Assembly: GCF_040183065.1 (NCBI RefSeq)
Contig: NC_091122.1
Location: 160,561,955 to 160,625,954, forward strand
Reading direction: 5' to 3'
From: Periplaneta americana
Lineage: Eukaryota > Arthropoda > Insecta > Blattodea > Blattidae
DNA: 64,000 bases
Shown here: positions 45,058-55,743 of the stretch, in pieces
How positions within the stretch are numbered: the stretch's first letter is position 1
Layout of the letters: each line of letters begins with the position of its first letter
Position numbers and translations under genes: made by a program
The notes under the pieces: generated by a model
What the model was told of the DNA's origin: nothing
The model's input: only the letters and a program-made list of their open reading frames with translations
The model's database searches: none

Positions 45058-45233
45058 GACAATATAAGCGAAGTTACTTGTGTTGAATTTGTAACCAGTA
45101 TTGAGTTCAGCCAATGGAAGAACTATTTTTACGATCTTTTGTTCTCTTTAGTGAAAAAAATGAGTTATTTAGTTCTTGCATTCAGGCGAGGAATTGGTGA
45201 TGCTGACAAACTGTTTAATGCTGCAGATTTATA
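45058..45233 (+). CDS. Possible terminal exon, unrecognised
   Basis: Follows TTTTTTTTTGCCAG, a strong splice acceptor, and is open for 58 codons: NISEVTCVEFVTS, FSQWKNYFYDLLF, LAFRRGIGDADKLF, ending AADL and TAG at 45231-45233. It would not join in frame with exon 38840-39015 (the phase differs). It may be an alternative last exon with other partners or a pseudogene fragment. Confidence 0.25.
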
Positions 45234-45435
45234 GTATTTTATTTGGTAGCACATGAAATATAGACAATCACAAATAAATACAAATGTAAGCAATGATATA
45301 AACATTCTCCAAATGGTTTCGGAAGTGAAATATTTTAGCATTGAAATAATTTCATATTTACGAAAATAAATGTCATATTTGTGCAAAGTTTTCATCATAT
45401 TGTGCCGGTCTCTAATTGCAAAAGTTATAATACAA

Positions 45436-46611
45436 TAGTACATTATGCAACGAGCCTATAATGATAGTAATTAAGACGCAAGTATGTTTGTTTATGAAAC
45501 GAGCGCAAGCGAGTTTCATAATTTTCATACGAGCGTCTTAATTACCATTATAGGCAAGTTTCATACGACTGACCATATTTCTAACTTTAAATTATTCAAA
45601 AGTATACATTTTATCTGACAGAAGATCGGAAGTGACCTTGTTCATAGCTCTTGAATTGTGAGATGTGCGCAGACGCGAAAGTATTGAGTTTTTCCGAAGA
45701 ACAATGTCATTGACCTTGATGTAATGCAGAGAATGTAGCCTATAACCTGGAAATTGATTTAGAATTGAAAAACTAGATGACAAATTGAATTTATTTGAAT
45801 ATTATTTACAATTAACGCTAATTATTATAGTAACAGAACATAACCTTCTCCGGCAGTATTGGATTTCCAGCCTCCGTGACGTTTCCCTCGTCTTTCGATT
45901 GCATATCCGAGAATAATCGAAAACCTGAACTTTAATGAATAGGTGTACTTTAATGACATGCATTAAAGGACTGCTACCAGGTGTATAATTACTACATTTC
46001 GGCATGGTCGAGCATAAAATTTAAAATATGTTCTGAGAATGAAAAATGGATAAAATAACGTTTATGCTCGACCATGCCGAAATGTAATAATTATACACCT
46101 GGTAGCAGTCTTTTAATGCATGTCATTAAAATGCACCTACTCATTAAAGTTCAGGTGTTCACCCAATGACAAGTCAGCTTTGTACCGTTATATTGATTAT
46201 TCTCGGATATGCAATCGAAAGACAATTAGCGAAAAGTCACGGAGGCTGGAAATCCAATACTGTCGCAGAAGGTTATGTTCTGTTACTATAATAATTAGCG
46301 TTAATTGTAAATAATATTCAAATAAATTCAATTTGTCATCTCGTTTTTCAATTCTAAATCAATTTCCAGGTTATATCAGAGTAATCTTCATCTTATTCTC
46401 TGCCAAGGTCAATGACATTCAGCCTCGGAAAAAATCAATACTTTCGCGTCTACGCACATCTCACAATTCAGGTCAGTTCGCACATAACCATAAGAAAACC
46501 TAATTTTAAATAATTTCAAGTTAGAAATATGGTCGAGCTTGCGCTCGTTTCATAAACGATCATACTTGCGTCTTAATTACTACCATTATAGGCTCGTTGC
46601 ATAATGTACTA
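45436..46611. mobile_element. 1.2-kb foldback element, 8-bp TSD with one mismatch
   Basis: The two arms of about 580 bp are reverse complements, starting TAGTACATTATGCAACGAGC and meeting at about 46020-46060. Flanks are TAATACAA and TTATACAA (45428-45435, 46612-46619). The arms differ by scattered substitutions and small indels, so the palindrome is not brand new. Frames on both strands here (for example ...YCRRRLCSVTII on each) mirror each other and are not genes. It lies in an intron of the putative host gene. Confidence 0.85.
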
Positions 46612-46925
46612 TTATACAATTACTGAACTATTATCATTAAAATATTAGACCTACACTTAAATTTGTTGACAATTCGATATGTAGAAATCTTTGTAAACCA
46701 ATCAAATTGTAAACCCTGTTTGTGTAGAGTAGACATTTTCCTTAGGACATTTTGATATTAGACCAGAAAACAGATACTTTCTGTCTGTAGACATTAGTTT
46801 TGTAGGTAGTGTCCATGAATTCACCAAAATTAAACCTTGATTATTACAGCATTCTTTGTAAATAGTGATACAACGAAAGTACACATTTATGAAAGTATAC
46901 ACTGACATTGTTCTCGTATTTACAG

Positions 46926-47042
46926 CTCTAAACCGAAGAAGGCGAAAAGGAATATAAATTTCAAGAAAAACTTACCGTGGTTCATGAACCGCAACATTTC
47001 CAAACATGGACTTAATCCAGATACTTTGAAAGACACTTTGAG
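46926..47042 (+). CDS. Host gene, internal exon (unrecognised protein)
   Basis: Bounded by TCGTATTTACAG before and GTAAGTTT after, both strong splice signals. The 117 bases are open in the frame that continues exon 38840-39015: after one base comes SKPKKAKRNINFKKNLPWF, then MNRNISKHGLNPDTLKDTL and two bases. The basic SKPKKAKR run could be a nuclear localisation signal. The residue pattern (PWF, HGLNPDTLK) looks like a folded conserved region, but I cannot name the family. Confidence 0.65.
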
Positions 47043-47169
47043 GTAAGTTTAGATTTCAATAATTAGCGCGTAATTCACATTGACATATTAGTTCTGATGA
47101 ATCGTCAGAATTTGTTAATAAGATAACGAAATTAGAAGGTTCGCCATTTGATTGTTTACCTGTCATCAT

Positions 47170-47780
47170 ATCATAATCTCTTCACACGCACGCAAAATAG
47201 CCGCATATTAGCCATACCAACACATAAGACATCATCGAATTCATCATACAGAATCTCGCTTTCGCGCTTCTGGAATACCCTACCCAGTGACATCAGAGAC
47301 TGTCGGAATTTAGTAGCGTTCAAAAGCAAACTTATTAAGCATTTTCTTACAGCGTAGAGTAGGTTTAATTTTTACTTAATCAATAAAAGAAATTATTCTC
47401 TCTTCTTAACTTTTACAATAAACTGTCTAGCTTTTATTAATCAGTTAATCTTTTAGTACTTTTATTTTTATTGTATTTGTAAATTTAATATTAATTGTAA
47501 TTATAATTGTAATTGTATTCTTAATATTGTAGTTGTAATCGCCTGGTAGAGGGGAAGAGAGGGCCTGATGGCCTTATCTCTACCAGGTTAAATAAGTAAA
47601 TAAGTAAGTAAATAAGTAAATAAATACGTAAATAAATAAATACGTAATTAAATAAATAAAGAAAAATAAATAAATAAATAAATAAAGAAATAAAGAAATA
47701 AATAAAGAAATAAATAAATAAATAAATAAATAAAGAAATAAAGAAATAAAGAAATAAATAAAGAAAGAAATAAAATATGC
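47170..47780 (+). mobile_element. LINE 3' end (CR1/Jockey-like) with (ATAA)n tail
   Basis: The frame reads LFTRTQNSRILAIPTHKTSS, ISLSRFWNTLPSDIRD and FKSKLIKHFLTA with a stop at 47355-47357, the usual end of CR1/Jockey-type reverse transcriptases. The 3' UTR has a hairpin (CCTGGTAGAGG ... CTCTACCAGG around GGCCTGATGGCC), then (ATAA)n with AAAG interruptions to about 47775. The hairpin is probably the recognition structure for target-primed reverse transcription. Confidence 0.75.
47590..47775. repeat. (AAAT)n tail array
   Basis: About 45 tetranucleotide units with AAAG variants; the expanded tail of the preceding LINE. Confidence 0.9.
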
Positions 47781-47784
47781 GAGT

Positions 47785-48635
47785 CCTACCAGAAGAGAGA
47801 TAGAGGAGATGATTTATGGATTCGACGACAAAATGCTACTACATAGCCTACTCGAGTCTTAACGCAAAAAAGAGTGAAGTATCAGTAATGATGATCTTGT
47901 TAAGGTTTAGGTTATGGAATTCTCCACTAGTAGAGTATTTATTGGCTGTCCAGTTGAAGTAATTTAATAGCTGTCGTCAAGTTCGTAATAAGTTTGCGCT
48001 TACCTTACGAGGCTACGACTGGCTATCACTAGCGTTGCGCAAAGCACTGTTTCAGTTACTCAAATGGAATTCTAACGATTTCATTTGTTTCCAATATGAT
48101 CGGACTAGTTGTCGCTCCGCAGTCTTGCTTAATGTCTGTAATTGTGTGTTGCCGTTACAAGAGTAATTTACCAGGTTTGTGAGCTTTTCTGTCGCCGTTT
48201 CAGTTGGACACCGTGAATTGCAATTAGTGAAAATGTTTTTCAGCTACAGTGAGGTTTGAAGTGCTAGCGGAGGTTCGGCATCATTCGTTGTATAGCTCGA
48301 TTCAACGTTATTGGTCCCTGTCCTTGGTTGTGTGGCTAGTGAGCGAGCTGTGTGTTGCGTCATAAGAAAGAAATTTAATCACAAACGTGCATAGGAGGGG
48401 AAGATGGAAGGGGAAGAATGAAAATAATATCTATGCTCGAAGCTGAGGGACAGTCAAGTCAAGAAAATATGTCATCATGACATTGTTTAGTCAACAGACA
48501 TAGTGGTTATAGTCCCGTCGCTCTAAATTCCGGCAGCCAATCACGTTACAGATCGGCTACATTTAAACGTGTGCGTCTTGTGATTCGCTGATGAAGACGT
48601 TATGCACTTCCTAAGGCTCGATAAATACTTAATAT
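47785..48635. other. Unassigned stretch
   Basis: Contains GTCCCGTCGCTCTAAATTCC and CCAATCACGTTACAG near 48510-48550, probably part of an unnamed repeat. No gene seen. Confidence 0.35.
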
Positions 48636-48639
48636 AATA

Positions 48640-48830
48640 GCCCGCCATTTTGGCTCTTTCGTTGGCGTTCGCAGAAAGCACACGAGGACGTTATTTGCCG
48701 CTCAATTATTTGCTGAATTACAGTGCGTTTGATTTATTATCATAGGAGCTACGACATGATAATGTTTAATGGTGCGGCAAATAGATTCCTTGTCTGGTAG
48801 CTCGCCAACGAAAGAACAAAAATGGCGAGC
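48640..48830. mobile_element. Small MITE with 28-bp inverted ends
   Basis: GCCCGCCATTTTGGCTCTTT + CGTTGGCG on the left is mirrored by CGCCAACGAAAGAACAAAAA + TGGCGAGC on the right. 191 bp, no coding. It sits 13 bp before the next element. Confidence 0.7.
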
Positions 48831-48842
48831 GATGCTACTTAC

Positions 48843-50127
48843 CTATACTAAAAGCCAGGTTATGAACCGACTAAACCGGAAGCAACGTTGTGTTGCTCTC
48901 TTTCTGAGCTCTATTGCCACATAGTGGCGCGAGATTCAAAGCGTGTTCAGAGTTTGTCACCGATATGTTTAAAATAACTACTGTCTGTAGTTCTCGATAA
49001 CACTATCAACAACATTAGTAATTAAAATTACTGTTTTTAAGAAAGCACGAGCTAATGACGCTGGTACGAAATGCGACTCGTAATGCACGTGGTACTGCAA
49101 ATGAACTGGCTACACTGTCTCCGTGATTCCGTTGCCAGATTTTCGTTAGCAGACGACATTTTCACGCGAGATCCAATGAAAAGCTCCGTTCTCGTTCTCC
49201 CCTCCACCCCCACACTCAACGTGTCATCACTGCACAGGCTACCCCTCTAACCCGCACTTTCCTCTCGCCATCCCAACTACTTCCCGTTTAGTCGGTTCAT
49301 AACCTGGCCATGGATAAATATATAATAGGATGCGAAACTTAACGAGTTTCCTGTAACACATACTAGAGACGCTGTTGTAGAAATTGATCTTGCTGCCATC
49401 TATTTTCGGGAGAGGCGTTATTACAAATAGAAGCGCACCAGTTAGCGAAAAGAGTAATTACTCCACGCATTTAGCAGCGCACCTGGTGACGAAAATGTTA
49501 AACTGTGCAGAAAGTATTCCCTCCCACCCTCATCGATATTCAAAACTAACCCAATTTAAAATAAAATATTTACAATTTTATTCCTCACAGCATATTCTAC
49601 TGAAAATTCTTACCGGAGCCAGCAGGAAGATGAAAGAGACGATGTGTTTTACACTACCCGATTAAAATATAACCTGACAGAGACAGAAAATAAAGCAAAA
49701 GGTTAGATAATTGGGATTGTATTCTTTGAGTATTTATTGTACAGCACAATGGAAAAGTCTGCAAGAACTACGTAGATAGTTCAATTTATTATATTACTAT
49801 TACTTTACAATACATTCAACACTATTTTTACAACGTCCATAAACATCACTGTTCAACATACACTGCTTATACATACACGTATCACTTTATGTTCACTTAT
49901 TAGTAAGTTTCAGTCCGCCATCTTCTCTCCTCGACTCTCCCATACAATATCTCGAACGGATAAATAGAGAACTCTCAGTAATGTACCCAACACGTAGTTC
50001 TAATGTTCACTACCTACGACGTCGGGCGCTGATCACCTTATTTCAGAGCACCATATCTAGATGGGGTTGACCGCAGTTTCGCATCCTATTATATATATAT
50101 ATATCCATGACCTGGCTTTTAGTATAG
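48843..50127. mobile_element. MITE family with GCCAGGTTATGAACCGAC ends, copy 2, interrupted
   Basis: Left end CTATACTAAAAGCCAGG, right end CCTGGCTTTTAGTATAG, so both termini are complete here. 48843-49308 is nearly identical to copy 1 (28794-29259). An 800-bp element is inserted close to the right end. Confidence 0.8.
49309..50108. mobile_element. 800-bp TIR element nested in MITE copy 2
   Basis: CATGGATA, a TA-rich run and ATAGGATGCGAAACT at the left are mirrored at the right end (AGTTTCGCATCCTATTAT ... TATCCATG). The flanks AACCTGGC and GACCTGGC could be an 8-bp duplication with one change, as for hAT. The open frame at 49384-49665 has no recognisable motif and starts inside this element. 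Confidence 0.65.
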
Positions 50128-50129
50128 AC

Positions 50130-50360
50130 TTTATAGAGCCTTCACTTCCTAAGACGTAAGCAAAGAGGAGGAGTCACGCCGGGAATAGCAGCGTCGCGAC
50201 TATAGTAACGGGATGTGTGGAGGGATATTGTATTTTAAGACTGTGTGTACGGCGGCATGATGAGGTGGTGTTAGGTGTTACGACTGTGCGGCCTGACCTG
50301 TGTGACCCAGCCCGACAGTAATGATGAGTAACTCGATCTTAGTCTATCTACAGTACTATT
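50130..50360. other. GC-richer unassigned stretch
   Basis: Less AT-rich than its surroundings. No promoter motif, coding frame or repeat pair that I can support. Confidence 0.3.
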
Positions 50361-50364
50361 ATTT

Positions 50365-50619
50365 CGTCGTGTGAATGAAAGAACTAGGTAACTCGAAAAT
50401 TGCGTTTTTTAGTTACCTCTTTTATAGCATAGCAAAAATCGCACAAAATGTAATGCAAGAACTTGGTAATTGATCGAACGATACCAGAGACATCTATTTT
50501 CCAATATAACAAATGGGTAAATGAAAACGAGACATATTCCTTAGTGCAATAAATAAGTAAATAGGCAATGCCACAAAATATGAAAAATCAAGTTACCTAG
50601 TTCTTGCATTCACACGACG
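50365..50619. mobile_element. 255-bp MITE with ATTT flanks
   Basis: CGTCGTGTGAATGAAAGAAC + TAGGTAACT on the left is mirrored at the right end (one base change). ATTT is found on both sides (50361-50364, 50620-50623). No coding. Confidence 0.65.
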
Positions 50620-50623
50620 ATTT

Positions 50624-51730
50624 AGTCTTGACAGTCGCTGGCAATGTGCGTCTTGGCCAGGCGAGTCCATTTAGTTACGCCAAGGGGTGTTTGGGTTAGT
50701 CACTCGCTTGCCTTCGGAGCGATCGGATGTCATGCGTGCGGTAGAGCGGTATGTTTCTAATACAGTTAAGCTGTACTGCATTACTTTATCGGCCGCTCGC
50801 CCTTATCTCTACTCCGGAGCTCTCCCCACTACTCCTGTTACTTCCCCTCTTTTGCGTCGCCGAGCTGTGAGGACTAAATAATCGGTCTGTACTTACTTCT
50901 TGCAGGGACCAAAATCCCTGAATCAAGCTGTAGAGAAACCGAACATTGGCGCAAATATGGCGGCGTGCGAAGATCTGACTTACCGACATACCTTGCTCGC
51001 GTCTCGCAACATTCATTTTGGGTTAGTCAGACGACCCTTCAAGCCTAGTCTAAATCCAGTGTTCGAGTGCAAGTGGCAGGCAGGCGAGTTGTAAGCAGAT
51101 ACAGACATATAAACAAAATCCATTCATTAGAACCACCTGCAAAGCCTGGCCATAACAGTGAATCACATGTCGATGTTTATATTATAAAATCTGCTAAACC
51201 CTCCACACTTCTATGCCTCAGTTATATCCGTACAGTGGACGTATTCACACCATTAGCGTCACTGAAATCAGAGGCCTTTAGACGAAAGGAGACACGGTCC
51301 TGTACCTGCAGTCGAAAGCTTTTTTTTTCTGTGAGCACAATTACCGCGAAGACCTGAATTCTCGTAAGTGATATTGTAGTCAATTGCTGTAATACTTCAC
51401 ACTATTTGTACTGTAGACCTATAGTAAATTGCCTTAAAGTCCTAGGTTGATAACTGACTTTTCTTCTTGAAGACATGTCTTTGGAAGAATTTGATAAAAA
51501 TACTGTCTTGAATTTCTTGAAATGAAGTATAAATTTGAAATTTAAAATGTCAGATTCGGTTGTAATTTGAAACTTAAGAAAAAAATGGGTTATTTTTATT
51601 TTGTAGTTTCTGAGAGAGTTTATCTGAAGTATATTTTAAATCGTTCCTTTCATATGTTGATTTACGTTTTTCTCACATTTGAAGCGGGAAATATACCAGG
51701 TTAGGTGGTAACAAGGAGTTCGCAACGTTC
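50624..51730. other. Unassigned stretch between host exons
   Basis: Moderately GC-rich near 50640-51060. A splice-acceptor-like CTTACTTCTTGCAG ends at 50905, but the frames after it soon close. Nothing firm. Confidence 0.3.
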
Positions 51731-51732
51731 AG

Positions 51733-51837
51733 ACAGACATCTGTACCGTGTCCAATGATTCCATCCTCCCAGAAGGCGTCAGTGTCTGCCGTCGCCGACG
51801 CGTGTCACAGGATCCTGAACATGGAAATGGGAACGAT
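51733..51837 (+). CDS. Host gene, internal exon (unrecognised protein)
   Basis: Preceded by CGCAACGTTCAG (acceptor with a weak pyrimidine tract) and followed by GTAAGTTTG. The first base completes the AG left by exon 46926-47042, and the frame then reads QTSVPCPMIPSSQKASVSA, VADACHRILNMEMGTM-like sequence and two bases of the next codon. All three exons therefore end in the same phase. The alternative acceptor four bases later closes at a stop. No further exon was found to 64000, so the gene probably continues beyond the window. Confidence 0.55.
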
Positions 51838-51839
51838 GT

Positions 51840-52190
51840 AAGTTTGCTCTTGTCGACCGTTTGTACAGGTCTTATTCTGACGAAATTAGGTATTGAAAGT
51901 CCAGTGTGTGGCACTATGTTCAAAGAATACTTTTGGAAAATTTTGGAAATGGTCTTATTGTTTAAGAATCATTATCCGAGCAATTTGTTTAGAAAGAATG
52001 GGGAGCATGAGTGAATTTTCCTCCAAATGTTGGCCCTCTTATGAGAAATATGATATAATCTCTCATGTTTATTAGCAGAATTAAAAAGAAAGTTAATTTT
52101 TCTTGACTATTACACTTTTACTACGTCATACTACTTTTGACCAATAAAACGGTACGAAAGGACGTCTTTCAACCAACTATGGCTGCTTAT
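51840..52190. other. Unassigned stretch downstream of host exon
   Basis: Presumed intron. No repeat recognised. Confidence 0.3.
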
Positions 52191-52195
52191 CGCAC

Positions 52196-53142
52196 TATTT
52201 TATCACTTTCCTAGCATTTGTTTTTGTCACTTACCTAGCATTTGTTTATTTTTATCACTTCCCTAGCATTTGTTTTTATCACTTACCTAGCATTTGGTTA
52301 TTTTTATCACTTCCCTAGCATTTGTTTTTATCACTTACCTAGCATTTGTTTATTTTTATCACTTCCCTAGCATTTGTTTTTATCACTTACCTAGCATTAG
52401 TTTATTTTTATCACTTCCCTAGCATTTGTTTTTATCACTCACCTAGCATTTGTTTGTTTTTATCACTTCCCTAGCATTTGTCTTTATCACTTACCTAGCA
52501 TTTGTTTATTTTTATCACTTCCCTAGCATTTGTCTTTGTCACTTACCTAGCATTTGTTTATTTTTATCACTTCCCTAGCATTTGTTTTTGTCACTTACCT
52601 AGCATTTGTTTTTGTCACTTACCTAGCATTTGTTTATTTTTATCACTTTCCTAGCATTTGTTTTTGTCACTTACCTAGCATTTGTTTATTTTTATCACTT
52701 CCCTAGCATTTGTTTTTGTCACTTACCTAGCATTTGTTTATTTTTATCACTTTCCTAGCATTTGTTTTTGTCACTTACCTAGCATTTGTTTATTTTTATC
52801 ACTTCCCTAGCATTTGTTTTCACACTTACCTAGCATTTGTTTATTTTTATCACTTCCCTAGCATTTGTTTTTGTCACTTACCTAGCATTTGTTTATTTTT
52901 ATCACTTTCCTAGCATTTGTTTTTGTCACTTACCTAGCATTTGTTTATTTTTATCACTTTCCTAGCATTTGTTTTTGTCACTTACCTAGCATTTGTTTAT
53001 TTTTATCACTTTCCTAGCATTTGTTTTTGTCACTTACCTAGCATTTGTTTATTTTTATCACTTTCCTAGCATTTGTTTTTGTCACTTACCTAGCATTTGT
53101 TTATTTTTATCACTTCCCTAGCATTTGTTTTTATCACTTAGC
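52196..53142. repeat. 52-bp dimeric minisatellite, about 18 copies
   Basis: Each higher-order unit is TATTTTTATCACTTCCCTAG + CATTTGTT (28 bp) followed by TTTGTCACTTACCTAGC + ATTTGTT (24 bp). The two halves are related monomers sharing CCTAGCATTTGTT. Variation is mostly CCC/TCC and GTC/ATC swaps. Confidence 0.95.
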
Positions 53143-53219
53143 TTTTTTACAATTAATTTTTATATTTCAATATGCGTAGTGAATTAGTTCTCTTAAAACC
53201 ACCAACACATACAAATAAA

Positions 53220-53620
53220 TCTGATGACGCGCAACAGCTATAATCAATAGGATGTCATCAAATCAGAGTAATCACCAACGTCAAACAACATTTCATAAGC
53301 GAATGATTTCTTGAATGATTGAAATTCATACTTAACTTACGATTTATCTACTACGAAAATCATCGTATACTCTACGACATCCATAACCAACGAGCATTCA
53401 TTTCAAATAATATCTCAACAAATCTGATTGCACGTAAGTCATTTATAATCAATAAGATGTCATCAAGTCAGATAATAAATTGAAACAGTAATCTCCGACA
53501 TAAAATAACATTTAGTTCATTAGCGAACGTTTTTCAATGAAATACATACATAGCACACGAACATCATCTACGCAAATTATCGTATACCCTACGACAATCC
53601 TCAACTAATGACTATTCTTA
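53220..53620. repeat. Two diverged tandem copies, period about 208 bp
   Basis: TATAATCAATAGGATGTCAT at 53240 returns as TATAATCAATAAGATGTCAT at 53447. Other matching words are CATCGTATACTCTACGACA and ATCGTATACCCTACGACA. Confidence 0.7.
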
Positions 53621-53639
53621 AAATCTATTTTATCAATCA

Positions 53640-53990
53640 TTATACATTTTAACATTATTGACAAATTTTAATCATGATTGTATATTTTATTTGTAACATG
53701 AGCTATATGTATAAAATATCCGTCCAATTCAATTTCAATTCTAAAGATTATATCAACAATTATCCTGTATTATTTGACATTTTACATAAAGCTCATGAAT
53801 CTCATGCATTGCATACATACATTGTTCTTTATTCTTGTTATTTGTATAATTTAATATTATTATAGGTTCACATTATATGTTTTTGTTATATCTGAAGATG
53901 CCTCAAACGGCGAAAACGTTCATATATCTTATTAAATAGCAAATAAACATTTGCAAGTTGATATGTCTTAAGATTGAAAATTTATTATAT
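53640..53990 (+). other. Probable retroelement 3' UTR
   Basis: CTGAAGATGCCTCAAACGGC followed by GAAAACG and AATAAAC resembles the short conserved words seen in 3' regions of some arthropod retroelements. No coding part was recognised. Confidence 0.25.
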
Positions 53991-54004
53991 ACTTATTTAA
54001 TAGT

Positions 54005-54670
54005 TAGCTTTTGTTTTTTTTTTTTTGTTTGCCAACATTTCAAACTGCAAATTCTTTACGGTACTACAAAATGTGCTTTGCGATCGTCATTTATTTCCCG
54101 CATAGATTGTCGACTGAAAATGGCGGCTCCGTTCAAACGTTTCGGTGAAGGGAACATTAGTGAAATAGAATTTTAGTAAGTCAATTAATATCTATTTTAT
54201 TGTATTAGAGTACTTTATTTCTTCTAATTTTTATACACTTTCTTCTGTTTTTATTACTTCCCTACCATTTGTTCCTTTGTTTACCAACATTTCAAACTGA
54301 AAATTCTTTACGGTACTATAAAACATGCTTTGCGAGCGTCATTTGTTTACCGCATAGACAGTCGACTGAAAATGGTGGCTCCGTTCAAACGTTTTGGTGA
54401 AGGGAACATTAGTAAAACAGAATTTTAGTAGGTCAATTAATATCTATTTTATTGTATTAGAGTACTTTATTTCTTCTAATCTTTATACACGTTCTTCTGT
54501 TTTATTACTTTCCTACCATTTGTTTCTTTATTTACCAACATTTCAAACTGAAAATTCTTTACGGTACTATAAAACATGTTTTGCGATCATTTGTTTTTGA
54601 AAATAGCGGCTCCGTTCAAATGTTTTGGTGAAGGTAACATTAGTGAAATAGAATTTTAGCAAGTCAATTA
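54005..54670 (+). repeat. Tandem triplicate of a 253-bp segment with exon-like core
   Basis: Three copies start near 54028, 54280 and 54533 with CCAACATTTCAAACTG. Each carries a short frame beginning AAATGGCGGCTCCG (MAAPFKRFGEGNI in copy 1; the ATG is kept in copies 1 and 2 and is ATA in copy 3) and running to TTTAGTAAGTC or a derivative, a donor-like site. It may be a duplicated first exon or promoter segment. TTACTTCCCTACCATTTG in the spacer resembles the minisatellite at 52196-53142. Confidence 0.55.
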
Positions 54671-54945
54671 ATACCTAATTTATAGTATTAGAGTACTTTA
54701 TTTCTTCTAATCGTCTAATAGTCGATTAAATCCCACTCTATAAATCAAAATCTCTAGTGAGATTACCGTTGATAAAAGCTCAAGACCAAACGAAAAAATT
54801 GAAAATGTATTTCATAAATCGAAAACTACATATTATTGGTCTGTCATAAATAGATATAGGATTTTAGGTAAAATCTGTTTTGTTCCTGAAGAGAAGGAGA
54901 GATTCGTTAAGTTGTATGAACACGTTTCATTAATTGTAATATTTC

Positions 54946-55202
54946 CACACCTGTGGAGTAACGGTCAGCACGTCTGGCCGCAAAACCAGGTGGCCCGGGT
55001 TCGATTCCCGATCGGGGCAAGTTACCTGGTTGAGGTTTTTCCGCGGTTTTCCCTCAACCCAATACGAGCAAATGCTGGGTAACTTTCGGTGCTGGACCCC
55101 GGACTCATTTCACCGGCATTATCACCATTTCATTCAGACGCTAAATAACCGAGATGTTGATACAGCGTCGTAAAATAACCCAATAAAATAAAATAAAAAA
55201 AA
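54946..55202 (+). mobile_element. Complete tRNA-derived SINE
   Basis: ACCTGTGGAGTAACGGTCAG (box A region), GCCCGGGTTCGATTCCCG (box B), then GGTTTTTCCGCGGTTTTCCC, GCTGGGTAACTTTCGG, GACGCTAAATAACC and GATACAGCGTCGTAAAATAA, ending in (AATAA)n. It is the best-preserved copy of the family (others at 10539 and 36030). Confidence 0.85.
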
Positions 55203-55424
55203 TTAATTGTAATAATTTATGACGTTAGAATCTGTTTTAACTTATTTTATCTTTAAATATTAATACAATTTTTTATGTTTTCTTTATTTGTAACGATGGT
55301 AATCAGCTCGTTTCATTTTGTTGAAGTAATAAGCATTATTTCCTCTTTGAAAGATGACGCAACTTGCATCTCCTGGGCTAAGGATATTCTTAACGTTTAC
55401 TTTATTCACATATAGCCTACTCCT

Positions 55425-55743
55425 GTCGAATAGCACCAAGGGGGCCGCCCAGGCTTAACGTCCTCGTCCGACGGACGAATCACTATCAACAGTGACATAT
55501 GCCTTCTCTTCACATGCACTGAGGAGAGATTTGGGATTTCACCCAGGGGTTGCTTTTTTGACTTCATTGGAGCGTAAGGTTCTTGGATATATTCACACTC
55601 GTAAAGGTTCCAAATTGATAAACAATCTAGTAATTAGAAGTTGTGCACCGCCATCTCTTCTAGTCGCAATGTAGAAATTTTGCACGAAAATCTCCGACCC
55701 CATCGGGAATCGAATTCGGGCCGGCTAGTGTGGAGGCAGACTA
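55425..55743 (-). repeat. Dispersed repeat with tRNA-like head, minus strand
   Basis: Minus strand CCGAATTCGATTCCCGATGG (box-B-like) near 55710, and GATTCGTCCGTCGGACGAGG with ACGTTAAGCCTGGGC near 55460. Looks like a SINE 3' part plus head. The foldback element begins at its edge. Confidence 0.5.

Noticed and set aside
45592-46314. Open frames on both strands with the same YCRRRLCSV motif
   Set aside because: They are the two arms of one palindrome read from either side.
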